A DNA stretch of 64,000 bases, taken from NCBI GenBank assembly GCA_022824395.1, contig JAJDZX010000113.1:113826-177825 (forward strand). Direction: 5' to 3'. The stretch comes from Alphaproteobacteria bacterium. GTDB lineage: Bacteria > Pseudomonadota > Alphaproteobacteria > TMED109. How positions within the stretch are numbered: position 1 is the stretch's first letter; every line of letters starts with the position of its first letter. A program made the translations under genes and the position numbers. This document shows, one piece after another, positions 17,835 through 26,283 of this stretch. Under the pieces are notes generated by a model, which was given only the letters and a program-made list of their open reading frames with translations, did no database searches and was not told the DNA's origin.

Positions 17835-18899
17835 ATGGAAGGGTTCATCCATACCGGCCTGCCTGGCCGGGTCGTCTACGGCCCCGGCGCCGTCGGTTCC
17901 CTGGGGGACGAGATCGGCCGGCTGGGCGCCGGCCGGGCCCTGATCTGCAGCACGCCGGGGAGGCGCGACGCGGCGGAAGCCCTGGCCGCGCGATTTCCCG
18001 GCCGGATCGGCGGTGTCTGCGCCGAGGCCCGCACGCACGTTCCCACCGACGTCGTTGCGGTCGGGAGGGCGGCCGCCCAGCGTGCCGAAGCGGACAGCCT
18101 GGTCGCGTACGGCGGCGGATCTGCCATCGGGCTCGCGAAGATGATCGCCCACACGGCGGCGATCCCCATCGTCGCCGTCCCGACCACGTTTTCGGGATCC
18201 GAGTCGACCGACATCGAGGGCATGCTGGAGGACGGCGTCAAGCGGCTTCATCAGTCGGCGCGCATGCTGCCCGCGACCGTCATCTACGATCCGGAACTCG
18301 TGCGGGCCCTGCCGTCGGCGGTGGCCGTTGCCAGCGGATTCAACGCGATGGCGCATGCCGTCGAGGCGTTCTACAGCCCCGGTGCCAACCCCTTCGCCTC
18401 ACTTCTGGCGGAGGCGGGACTGCGCACGATGGCCCGAGCGCTCGAACGCCTGGCGGCCGAGCCCCGTGACCTGGACGGATGGGGGCTCGGGCTGCGTGCC
18501 GCCTGGCTGTGCGGCCAGCCGATCGTGTCCGCCGGCATTGCGCTCCATCACAAGGCGGCGCACGTGGTCGGCGGGAGCTGGGGACTACCGCACGCCGAGA
18601 CGCACACGGCCCTCCTGCCCCATTCGATCGCGTACAACGCGGCCGCGGCGCCGGCGGCGATGGACCGCATCGGCCGGGCGCTCGGCGCCGCCGGCCCGGA
18701 TGCAGCCGGCGCCATGTACGACCTCATGCGCCGGGTCGAGGCGCCCCTGGCGCTGCGGGATGTCGGCTTCCCGGAAGCGGGCATCGAGGAGGCGGTCACC
18801 ATGATCCTGGCCGCCCCGTGCGCGAATCCGCGCCCGCTCTCGGCGGCGCCCCTCCGGGTCATGCTGACCAATGCCTGGCGCGGCTCGGCTCCCGTGTGA
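17835..18899 (+). CDS. Maleylacetate reductase / iron-containing alcohol dehydrogenase family
   Basis: The protein has the Fe-ADH fold: an N-terminal dinucleotide domain with YGGGSAIGLAK, then PTTFSGSE, FNAMAHAVEAFY and HHKAAHVVGG in the helical metal-binding domain. The TTFSGSE and NAMAHAVEA stretches are closest to maleylacetate reductases, which turn maleylacetate into 3-oxoadipate in aromatic catabolism. No ring-cleavage dioxygenase is nearby, so another keto acid may be the real substrate. It is the third gene of the 15.7-18.9 kb catabolic run, 28 bases after the enolase-superfamily gene. Confidence 0.82.
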   Translation: MEGFIHTGLPGRVVYGPGAVGSLGDEIGRLGAGRALICSTPGRRDAAEALAARFPGRIGGVCAEARTHVPTDVVAVGRAAAQRAEADSLVAYGGGSAIGLAKMIAHTAAIPIVAVPTTFSGSESTDIEGMLEDGVKRLHQSARMLPATVIYDPELVRALPSAVAVASGFNAMAHAVEAFYSPGANPFASLLAEAGLRTMARALERLAAEPRDLDGWGLGLRAAWLCGQPIVSAGIALHHKAAHVVGGSWGLPHAETHTALLPHSIAYNAAAAPAAMDRIGRALGAAGPDAAGAMYDLMRRVEAPLALRDVGFPEAGIEEAVTMILAAPCANPRPLSAAPLRVMLTNAWRGSAPV

Positions 18900-18910
18900 A
18901 CGCGGGCGGG

Positions 18911-18930
18911 GCGCCGCCGCGCGGCGGCGC
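18911..18930. terminator. Perfect GC palindrome between convergent genes
   Basis: GCGCCGCCGCGCGGCGGCGC is a perfect 20-base palindrome in the 32-base gap between two converging genes. It can fold into a very stable hairpin in either transcript but lacks a clear T run, so it is only a candidate bidirectional terminator. Confidence 0.4.
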
Positions 18931-18931
18931 T

Positions 18932-19321
18932 TCAGGCAGCCGGCTGCTGCTGATCGAAGACGATCTCGATCTTCACGCCGTCGGGGTCCCTGACGAACAG
19001 CTGCCGGAAGCGCCCGTCCGGGGTTTCGCGCTCGTCGAAGGCAATGTTCCTGGCCGTCAGCTCGGCCTTGGCGGTTTCCGGGGAGCCCGCGCCGGCAATT
19101 GCGAAATGGTCGACGGCGCTCTCGGTGCCGGCCACGGCCCGCCCGGCGACCAAGTGCACGACGGCGTGCCCGGCCAGCGCCAACCAGGCCCCGTCGAAGC
19201 TGAACGGCGGTCGCCAGTCGGCAATTTCCAGGCCGAGGACCTCACGATAGAACGCCAGCGATGCGTCGAGATCGCGGGTGCGAAGCGTCACATGGTCGAG
19301 AGCGCGTAGTTGGACCGCCAT
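18932..19321 (-). CDS. VOC superfamily (glyoxalase/dioxygenase fold) protein
   Basis: This 129-residue single vicinal-oxygen-chelate domain has the paired beta-alpha-beta-beta-beta modules. Likely metal ligands are His in LRALDHVTLRTRD, His in AVDHFAIAG and Glu in DPDGVKIEIVFD. Relatives include glyoxalase I, fosfomycin-resistance enzymes and extradiol dioxygenases; the specific reaction cannot be told. It converges with the maleylacetate-reductase-like gene and is divergent from nhaD. Confidence 0.8.
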   Translation of the reverse strand: MAVQLRALDHVTLRTRDLDASLAFYREVLGLEIADWRPPFSFDGAWLALAGHAVVHLVAGRAVAGTESAVDHFAIAGAGSPETAKAELTARNIAFDERETPDGRFRQLFVRDPDGVKIEIVFDQQQPAA

Positions 19322-19450
19322 TCCGGCCTCCCCATCCTAACTCGGCGTGGGGCAAGCATAGTGCACCCGGCGTCAGGCAGTGGCAGCGGACGGAGTGCTC
19401 GGCTATACGGGTCCAAGTCGTTTCCGGCAGTTCCCACTCGAGTGTGTTCC

Positions 19451-20851
19451 ATGCGCATCATCGCCGCCTTGCTGCTGCTCGCCCCAACCCCGGCTCTGGC
19501 TGCCGAGGCGACCGGCGGAATGAATCTAGGTCTCACGTCAGCTCCCATCGGGTTGTTTGCGGTGGTGATCTTCGTCGTCGCCTACCTCGTGGTGATGACG
19601 GAGGAGTTCACCCACATCCGGAAATCCAAGCCGGTGCTGATCGGCGGTGCCGCGATCTGGGTCCTGCTGGCGGTTGCGGCCGGGGAAGTCGGGGCCGAGC
19701 GGCACGCGCTGCAGGATGCCTTCCGGCACACCTTCCTGGAATTCGCCGAGCTCTTCTTCTTCCTCCTCGTGGCGATCACGTACATCAATGCGATGACCGA
19801 GCGGAACGTCTTCGAGTGGCTCCGTGCGTGGCTGGTGTCGCGCGGCTTCGGCCTCCGGAAGGTGTTCTGGATCACCGGCATCATCGCCTTCTTCCTGTCG
19901 CCCATCGCGGACAACCTGACCACCGCCCTCGTCATGTGTGCCGTGGTGATGGCCGTCGGCAAGGGAAAGCCGCGGTTTGTCGCCCTCGCGGCCACCAACA
20001 TCGTGGTGGCGGCCAATGCCGGCGGCGCGTTCAGCCCGTTCGGCGACATTACGACGCTGATGGTGTGGCAGAAGGGGGTGCTGTCGTTCTGGGACTTCTT
20101 CGCGATCTTCGTGCCGTCGGCCGTCAGCTTCCTCATCCCGGCGGCGGTCATGCACTTCGCGGTGCCGAACGAGCAGCCCACGGTCGCCTCGGACACCGTG
20201 CAGCTTCGCACGGGCGCCCTGATGATCGTCGCCCTGTTCCTCGCGACCATCTGCTTCACGGTGTCGTCCCACCAGCTGTTCCACGTGCCGCCGGCCTTCG
20301 GCATGCTGGCGGGCTTCGGCGTGCTCTGCTGGTTCAGCCTGCTCCTGCGGCGCCACGACGTCCGCCAGGAACGCGACGCCGACGACATCTTCGACATCTT
20401 CCAGACGGTCGGACGCGGCGAGTGGGACACGCTGTTCTTCTTCTACGGGGTGCTCATGTGCGTGGGCGGCCTGGCCAACTTCGGCTATCTCGCCCTGTCC
20501 ACCGAGGTGGTCTACGGCGGGCTCGGCAACACGTGGGCCAACTCGCTGGTCGGGGTCCTGTCCGCCATCGTCGACAACATTCCGGTGATGTTCGCGGTGC
20601 TTACCGCGTTCCCCCCCATGGACGAGGGACAGTGGCTGCTCGTGACGTACGCCGCCGGGGTGGGCGGCAGCATGATCTCGATCGGCTCGGCCGCGGGCGT
20701 GGCCCTGATGGGACAGGCGCGCGGGGTCTACACCTTCTTCTCGCACCTGCGCTGGACGCCCGTGATCGCCGTGGGCTACGCGGTCGGCATCTGGGTCCAC
20801 TTGCTGTGGAACGAAACGCTGTTTGACAACGTGCCGATCGTATTGCCGTAG
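19451..20851 (+). CDS. nhaD: NhaD-type sodium/proton antiporter
   Basis: This inner-membrane antiporter of the ion-transporter superfamily exports Na+ (or Li+) in exchange for protons. A signal-like N-terminal helix (MRIIAALLLLAPTPALA) is followed by about 12 helices. Conserved stretches include LSPIADNLTTALVM, NAGGAFSPFGDITTLMVW, SAIVDNIPVMFA and GSMISIGSAAGVALMG, which match the NhaD ion-binding helices. I start at the ATG at 19451; the upstream frame would run over the divergent VOC gene. The presence of NhaD suggests a saline or alkaline habitat, but this is only suggestive. Confidence 0.9.
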   Translation: MRIIAALLLLAPTPALAAEATGGMNLGLTSAPIGLFAVVIFVVAYLVVMTEEFTHIRKSKPVLIGGAAIWVLLAVAAGEVGAERHALQDAFRHTFLEFAELFFFLLVAITYINAMTERNVFEWLRAWLVSRGFGLRKVFWITGIIAFFLSPIADNLTTALVMCAVVMAVGKGKPRFVALAATNIVVAANAGGAFSPFGDITTLMVWQKGVLSFWDFFAIFVPSAVSFLIPAAVMHFAVPNEQPTVASDTVQLRTGALMIVALFLATICFTVSSHQLFHVPPAFGMLAGFGVLCWFSLLLRRHDVRQERDADDIFDIFQTVGRGEWDTLFFFYGVLMCVGGLANFGYLALSTEVVYGGLGNTWANSLVGVLSAIVDNIPVMFAVLTAFPPMDEGQWLLVTYAAGVGGSMISIGSAAGVALMGQARGVYTFFSHLRWTPVIAVGYAVGIWVHLLWNETLFDNVPIVLP

Positions 20852-20902
20852 TCTGACGGGTGCAGGGCTGGCGCTGCGTTCAGTCCACGGGAGCCCCTAC
20901 AC

Positions 20903-21958
20903 ATGGAGGCATACAGCCTGAGTCCGTTCCTTGTCTTCGTCCTAGCGGTCGTGGCCGTCATGGCGGTCGTGGTCCTGGCCGGGGTGAAGCAGGTGCCGCA
21001 AGCCGAGCAGTGGACGGTTGAACGGTTCGGCCGCTACGTGCGCACCCTGCCGCCGGGCCTGCGTTTGATCGTGCCGATCATCGATCGCGTCGGCCAACGG
21101 CTGTCGATGCGCGAAACCGTCCTCGACATCCCGTCGCAGGACGTGATTTCCCAGGACAACGCCACCATCACCGCGGACGGCGTGGCCTTCTTCCAGGTGG
21201 TCGACGCCCCCCGCGCCGCCTACGAGGTGCAGAACCTCAAAGGCGCCATGATCAACCTCGCCATGACCAACATCCGGAGTGTCCTGGGTGCGATGTCCCT
21301 GGACGACATCCTGTCGAAGCGGGACGACATCAATGCCCGGCTGCTGCGGGTGATCGACGCCGCCACCAATCCCTGGGGGGTCAAGGTGACGCGCGTGGAG
21401 ATCAAGGATCTCCGGCCGCCGGCGGACCTGGTCGAAGCCATGGGCCGGCAGATGAAGGCGGAGCGGGACAAACGCGCCGAGGTGCTCCAGGCAGAGGGTG
21501 AGAAGCAATCGGCCATCCTGCGGGCCGAGGGACTCAAGCAGGCCGCGATCCTCGAGGCCGAGGGCCGGCGGGAGGCGGCATTCCGCGATGCGGAGGCAAG
21601 GGAGCGCGAAGCACAGGCCGAAGCCCACGCCACGGCCTCGGTGTCGGCCGCGATCGCCGCCGGGGACACCAATGCGATCAACTATTTCGTGGCGCAGAAG
21701 TACGTGGAGGCGATCGGCGGCCTGGCCACCGCACCGAACCAGCGAGTGGTGCTGTTTCCGGTCGAGGCGTCCAGCCTGATCGGGAGCCTCGGGGGCATTG
21801 CCGAAATCGCGAAATCGGTGTTCGGGCCGGACGGAGATCGGCCCTCGCCTGCCCCGGCAGCGGCTCCCGCCGCCAGTGCTCCCGCCGGTGTCGTCGCCGA
21901 CCGGCCGACGGAGCCAGCGCCACCGGCGCGGGGATCGGTTCCGAACGCGGGCGACTAG
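20903..21958 (+). CDS. SPFH/stomatin-family membrane protein (QmcA-like)
   Basis: An N-terminal membrane helix (about 8-28) is followed by an SPFH (band 7) domain from VPQAEQWTVERFGRYVRTL to about residue 200. A long coiled coil comes next with the repeated pattern AEGEKQSAILRAEGLKQAAI, then a proline/alanine-rich tail. These proteins form ring or cage assemblies that organise membrane microdomains and often control membrane proteases. The NfeD gene 12 bases downstream is the usual partner. Confidence 0.9.
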   Translation: MEAYSLSPFLVFVLAVVAVMAVVVLAGVKQVPQAEQWTVERFGRYVRTLPPGLRLIVPIIDRVGQRLSMRETVLDIPSQDVISQDNATITADGVAFFQVVDAPRAAYEVQNLKGAMINLAMTNIRSVLGAMSLDDILSKRDDINARLLRVIDAATNPWGVKVTRVEIKDLRPPADLVEAMGRQMKAERDKRAEVLQAEGEKQSAILRAEGLKQAAILEAEGRREAAFRDAEAREREAQAEAHATASVSAAIAAGDTNAINYFVAQKYVEAIGGLATAPNQRVVLFPVEASSLIGSLGGIAEIAKSVFGPDGDRPSPAPAAAPAASAPAGVVADRPTEPAPPARGSVPNAGD

Positions 21959-21970
21959 GAGCAGGGCACG

Positions 21971-22444
21971 GTGGATGTCCTGATTGGATGGCTCTGGGCC
22001 ATCGAATTCTGGCACTGGTGGGCGTTCGGGCTCGCGCTCCTGGCGTTGGAGGCGTTCGTCACGACGACCGTCCTCGTGTGGCCGGCCGCGGGATGTTTCG
22101 TGGCGGGGGCGGTCGTCGCCCTCGTGCCCGAACTCGATTGGCGCTATCAGGTTCTGATCCTGGCGCTGGCTTCCGGTGCCGCCGCCTTCGCCTGGGAGCA
22201 CGTGATGGGGCGGCGACGGCGGGCCGGGAGCGACCGTCCCGACCTGAACGTGCGAACCGCCCAGTACCTTGGCAGGCGCGCCGTGCTTGCTGACGGGCTG
22301 CGTGGCGGGAGGGGCCGCGTGACATTTGACGACAGCGTCTGGCAGGTGCGAAACGAAACGGGCGAGACACTTGCGCCCGGCACGGAAGTCGAGGTCATCG
22401 GCGCGGACGGCGTGACGCTTCTGGTCCGCCGCGTTCGCGATTGA
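21971..22444 (+). CDS. NfeD-family protein, partner of the SPFH protein
   Basis: The protein is 157 residues, with two or three N-terminal membrane helices (about 14-85) and a C-terminal OB-fold domain (about 95-157, LGRRAVLADGLRGGRGRVTF to VEVIGADGVTLLVRRV). This short form, without the serine protease domain, is the NfeD1b type that is cotranscribed with SPFH proteins. The start is GTG at 21971, 12 bases after the SPFH stop. Confidence 0.88.
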   Translation: MDVLIGWLWAIEFWHWWAFGLALLALEAFVTTTVLVWPAAGCFVAGAVVALVPELDWRYQVLILALASGAAAFAWEHVMGRRRRAGSDRPDLNVRTAQYLGRRAVLADGLRGGRGRVTFDDSVWQVRNETGETLAPGTEVEVIGADGVTLLVRRVRD

Positions 22445-22794
22445 CGAAGAAGCCGTGGAGCCCCCGCGCTTGACGGCAGGCCGTGATCGCCAGTCCGCCG
22501 GCCGCGTCGGCTACCATGCTGCGGGCGGTCGGCCGCCGACGGGAGGCCCCCACGTGCCCCCCGGATGGCGTCGGGTGCGGAACTCGCCGTACGTGGGTAC
22601 GGAACGATGGCCGCTGTGACCAACGGGATGAGTTGATTGGCCGGATCACCTTGCCCGGCTGCCGGCGCCGGCGGAGAGCGTGGACGCCCCGAATCAGGTG
22701 GCGGATCGCCTGCCGCGCCGGGGGGCTCCCACCGCGTGTCGTCCGGCGATGCGACCAGCCGTCCCCTCGGCCCGCTGGCGAAAGCGTGTGGCGG
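22445..22794. other. Gap between nfeD and the TolC-like gene
   Basis: These 350 bases are open in the frame of the following gene, but the encoded peptide is Arg/Cys-rich and unrelated to outer-membrane efflux proteins. I treat the stretch as non-coding upstream sequence. It includes a GTCGGC/GCCGAC dyad near 22530; no clear promoter boxes or RNA gene were seen. Confidence 0.35.
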
Positions 22795-24213
22795 ATGATG
22801 GAACCTGACGTGCGCCCGAAGCGGTTCCGGGTCCCCGGCCGGCTGCCGGCGAAGCGAGACCGGCGGATTTGGAGCGTCGTCCTGGCCGTGTCGGCAGGAG
22901 TCATGGCCGCCATTCCACCGGCCCACGGCCTGACGCTGACGGAGGCCCTCGCGCTTGCCGCTTCGGCCAATCCGACGGTGCGGGCGGCCCGCGAAGCGGC
23001 CAACGCGGATTTCGCTGCCGTCGCTGTTGCGCGCTCCGCGTGGTTTCCCACGGTCTATGGGTTCGCCAATGCCGACGCCGCCTACAACTGGCTGGACACG
23101 ACCGCCATTCGAGAGGGCGACCATTCCGGCGCGTCCACTACCGGACAGGTCACGCTGGGGTTGGTGTACCAGCACAGCCTCTATCGTGGCGGGAGCGATA
23201 CCGCGACGCTGCGACAGGCCCGCCGCAGCGCGCGCCGGAGCATTGCGGCGGCACAGGAGGTCCAGCAAGGCGTGCTGCTGCGCGTTGCCATCACGTACCT
23301 GGACGCCCTCCTAGCCGAACGGACGGTCGAACTCCGAGAGGATGCGCTGGCGGCGTTCGAAGAGCGCGCCCGGGAGGCGCGTGTCCTGTTCGAGGTGGGG
23401 GAGCGTACGCGTAGCGATGTCGCGCAGGCCGAGGCCGAGCGGGCGGTTGCCGCCGCCGCGATCCTGTCCGCCCGGGCAGACCTTGCGATTGAGCGGTCCC
23501 TGCTGGGGAAATTCGTGGGCGCGACACCGGGCGCACTCGAACCCGCTGCCGAGCCCGATCCCTTGCTCCTGCCGCCCACGCTCGACGACGCCCGCCGCAC
23601 CGCCGAGCACGTGGGACCGTCCGTGCGCGTGGCCGAACACGCGCTGCGTGCGGCTGAACATGCCATGCGAGCCGTGCAGGGTGAGGCCGGCCCGACGCTG
23701 GATCTCGTGGGATCCATGTCCGTGACCAACAAGCGGGACCGCGGCCAACGGTTCTTCCTGCCCGGCGCCCCTCTGACGAGTCCCGATTCGGCGGCGACGG
23801 AGCGTCGGGGAGACATCAGCGCGGGGCTCCGCCTGCGTGTGCCGATCTACCAAGCTGGCGCCGTCAAGGCCCGGCTGAACCAGGCCAAGCGGCTGTACCT
23901 GCAGCGCCGCGAGGAGTGGATGGCGGCCCGGCTGGAAGCAGTGCAGAAGTCAGAGAGCGCCTGGTACAACCTGCAAGCCGCGCGTGAGCGCAGCGCCGCC
24001 ATCTCGACCGCCGTGGCGGCATCGGCAGCGGCACTGGAGCACATTCGGCACGAAGCGGACGTCGGCAAGCGTTCGCTGCGGGAAGTGCTGGATGCCCAGC
24101 GCGTCCTGGTCGAGCAGCAGATTGACGCCCTGCGGGCCGAGCGGGACCGGATCGTGGAAAGCTATCGCCTGCTCGAGGCCGTGGGCGGGTTCAGAACGCG
24201 GGACCTGCGGTAG
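22795..24213 (+). CDS. TolC-family outer membrane efflux protein
   Basis: This is a type I secretion or efflux outer-membrane channel. After a basic leader and a signal peptide (RRIWSVVLAVSAGVMAAIPP, cleavage near AHG) the mature protein begins LTLTEALALAASANPTVRAA, the standard first helix of the repeat. Two long helical hairpins and beta-barrel strands follow, for example TTGQVTLGLVYQHSLYRGG in repeat one and ISAGLRLRVPIYQAGAVKAR in repeat two. I place the start at the ATG pair at 22795/22798, giving 472 residues. No membrane-fusion or inner-membrane pump gene is next to it. Confidence 0.87.
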   Translation: MMEPDVRPKRFRVPGRLPAKRDRRIWSVVLAVSAGVMAAIPPAHGLTLTEALALAASANPTVRAAREAANADFAAVAVARSAWFPTVYGFANADAAYNWLDTTAIREGDHSGASTTGQVTLGLVYQHSLYRGGSDTATLRQARRSARRSIAAAQEVQQGVLLRVAITYLDALLAERTVELREDALAAFEERAREARVLFEVGERTRSDVAQAEAERAVAAAAILSARADLAIERSLLGKFVGATPGALEPAAEPDPLLLPPTLDDARRTAEHVGPSVRVAEHALRAAEHAMRAVQGEAGPTLDLVGSMSVTNKRDRGQRFFLPGAPLTSPDSAATERRGDISAGLRLRVPIYQAGAVKARLNQAKRLYLQRREEWMAARLEAVQKSESAWYNLQAARERSAAISTAVAASAAALEHIRHEADVGKRSLREVLDAQRVLVEQQIDALRAERDRIVESYRLLEAVGGFRTRDLR

Positions 24214-24234
24214 CGGCCACCAGCTGGCGCCACA

Positions 24235-25089
24235 TCAGTGCACCGGTCGCCGGAAGCTTCGCGCGAGGCTCGAATAATCGGGTTCCCGGTCCGGGTCCAT
24301 CAGGCCGTGCCGCAACAGGAAGTCGATCAAGACTGGCCCGCAATTGAACTTGAAGGAGGCGCCGTTGCGCAGCAAGTCCAGTACTTGCCGCCAGGGCATC
24401 AGCGAAAAATTCTCCACCTCGCCGTCCAGGTTACGCGGCCGGATGTCCCGGGGCATCGGCAGGTCGTACAGGAAGAGCGTGTCATCCCGGAGACATTCGC
24501 CTTCCTGATGGCAGTAGGCGAGCGCTCCGGTCGGCCGCGCTGCCTCCACCAGGAGCGGCTCCAGACCCGCCTCTTCCCGTGCTTCCTTCTGGAGAGTTTC
24601 CAGCACGGTCATCCCGGAAGCGATTCCACCGGCGATCGTGTTGTCCAGCTGACCGGGGGCGATGTCACGGTCGCGGGCGCGTCGGGGAATCCAGATCAAG
24701 GGGCCGTCGGCGTGGGCAACGTAGCCGACCACGTGGACCCCGTAGCCGGGAAAACCGAAGGTAGGGAGCAACGCGCGGTCGCACTGCGCCAAGGGCGTTC
24801 CGCCGAAAGGTCGCACGACATCGAACAGCTCCCCGGTTGGGGCTCGCGCCATCTTGGCCGCGGCGAGGATCGGCATCGCGTGGGCCAGCCTGCGCGTGCG
24901 GCGATCCGGGTCGTCCCCATCCCAGCAGAGACGGTTTCGGTCCCGCCGGAGCCAACGGAACCGTTCGAGCAGGAACGGCACCCGCCGCCAATGAACCCGT
25001 CCTGCGACCGCACCGTCGATGAGGAGGGTACAGAACTGGCTTAAATCCGCGTTGGCACAGGCGCGCAGCGTGGCGGAAAGTCCTGTCAT
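24235..25089 (-). CDS. Nudix hydrolase with DUF4743-type N-terminal domain
   Basis: The 284-residue protein has an N-terminal domain like the DUF4743 region of thiamine-pyrophosphokinase-related Nudix proteins and a Nudix domain from about residue 115. The Nudix box region GGIASGMTVLETLQKEAREE keeps the core REuxEExGu pattern as KEAREEAGL, but the box's first Glu is Met and its Arg is Lys, as often occurs in this subgroup. The likely reaction is hydrolysis of a nucleoside diphosphate derivative; the substrate is unknown. Its ATG abuts the TGA of the MFS gene upstream (TGAATG), so the two are coupled. Confidence 0.82.
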   Translation of the reverse strand: MTGLSATLRACANADLSQFCTLLIDGAVAGRVHWRRVPFLLERFRWLRRDRNRLCWDGDDPDRRTRRLAHAMPILAAAKMARAPTGELFDVVRPFGGTPLAQCDRALLPTFGFPGYGVHVVGYVAHADGPLIWIPRRARDRDIAPGQLDNTIAGGIASGMTVLETLQKEAREEAGLEPLLVEAARPTGALAYCHQEGECLRDDTLFLYDLPMPRDIRPRNLDGEVENFSLMPWRQVLDLLRNGASFKFNCGPVLIDFLLRHGLMDPDREPDYSSLARSFRRPVH

Positions 25090-26253
25090 TCAGCGGTCCG
25101 GAGCGTATTTTCGAAAGAGTGCCACTGCCCCGACCGCCATCACGGCGGCAAACACGGCGCCGGCAGCGTACGGCCAGGTAAAGCTCACGTGATGGAAGCC
25201 GGCGCCCGCGATGGCGGGACCGATAATCCGGGCAAGGGAGGCCGCGGACTGCGAAATTCCGAAGGCCGCGCCCGCACTGTCGCGTTGAACGGTGCCGGCG
25301 ATCAGTGCGGCAAGTGCCGGATTGGCGAAGCCAAGCCCGAACACCAACGCCACGAGCGCCGGAATCAGAAGTACTAGGTCCGTGCTGGCCGCAATTCCTC
25401 CCATTCCTATTCCCATGAGAACGATGCCGACTGCCGTCGTAGCGGGATTGCCAATCCGCTTGGCCACGCGCCCTACCAGGACTCCTTGCACCAGAACCCC
25501 CAAGGTGCTCGCCCCCGCGAACAGGTATCCGTTCTCGAGAGGGCCCCAGTGCAGTACCCGCTCGGACCAGAGCGCAAAGGTTGACTCCATCCCGGCGAGT
25601 ACCAGTGTTACGCCGAAGTAGAGGAAGACGAGACCGGCGCAGAAGGCGCTGGCCAGGGCCGGCATCAGGCGAGCCAACGGATTTCGGCCTGTCTCGGGAG
25701 CGGTGCGGTGCTCGGGCTCCCGCATGACCACCAGACCCAGCAGCAATGCGATCCCAGAGACACCGATTGCAGCGACCAGCGGCGAGGAGAAATCCAGGCG
25801 GGAAGGATCAATCCCGGCGAGCACCCCTCCTATTGCCGGCCCGGCGACGAAACCGACGGACAGTGCCGCCCCGAACAGTCCCATGCCCCGGGTGCGATCC
25901 TCCGGAGCGGTCACGTCCGCAATGTACGCCTGGGCGACGGCGAGGTTTCCGGCCATCGCTCCACCGACCGCCCGGGCGATGACCAGTCCCGCAAACGATT
26001 CCGCGTTGAGAAGAAGGAGGTATGCGCCGATTCCACCGGCAAGGGTTGCGAGCAGGATCGGCTTCCTGCCCCAGCGGTCCGACAACCCTCCCCAGAGTGG
26101 CGACATAACAAGCTGTGCTGCTGAAAATGTTGTCATCAGCAGCGCGATTTGCTGCGGATTTCCGCCGTAGCTTTCAGCGTAGAACGGGAGCATCGGAATG
26201 ATGATCCCGAAGCCCATCATGTCGATCGCGACGATTAGCAGAACAGCCGGCAT
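25090..26253 (-). CDS. MFS drug/metabolite exporter, TetA-like
   Basis: A 12-helix major-facilitator protein of 387 residues. Motif A is GGLSDRWGRKPILL between helices 2 and 3, and the motif-C-type stretch GFVAGPAIGGVLAG in helix 5 marks drug:proton antiporters. It resembles TetA-like and multidrug transporters, but the specific substrate cannot be predicted. The Nudix gene follows without a gap and is probably cotranscribed. Confidence 0.87.
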   Translation of the reverse strand: MPAVLLIVAIDMMGFGIIIPMLPFYAESYGGNPQQIALLMTTFSAAQLVMSPLWGGLSDRWGRKPILLATLAGGIGAYLLLLNAESFAGLVIARAVGGAMAGNLAVAQAYIADVTAPEDRTRGMGLFGAALSVGFVAGPAIGGVLAGIDPSRLDFSSPLVAAIGVSGIALLLGLVVMREPEHRTAPETGRNPLARLMPALASAFCAGLVFLYFGVTLVLAGMESTFALWSERVLHWGPLENGYLFAGASTLGVLVQGVLVGRVAKRIGNPATTAVGIVLMGIGMGGIAASTDLVLLIPALVALVFGLGFANPALAALIAGTVQRDSAGAAFGISQSAASLARIIGPAIAGAGFHHVSFTWPYAAGAVFAAVMAVGAVALFRKYAPDR

Positions 26254-26283
26254 GGGACGGCCCCCAGGCCGGAACGAACGGAT

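Noticed and set aside
19538..20800. 420-codon minus-strand frame opposite nhaD
   Set aside because: It is a His/Arg/Glu-rich mirror of a hydrophobic membrane protein, a typical shadow.
22483..22794. In-frame N-terminal extension of the TolC-like protein
   Set aside because: The 104 residues are Arg/Cys-rich and would bury the signal peptide; the ATG pair at 22795 gives a normal exported protein.
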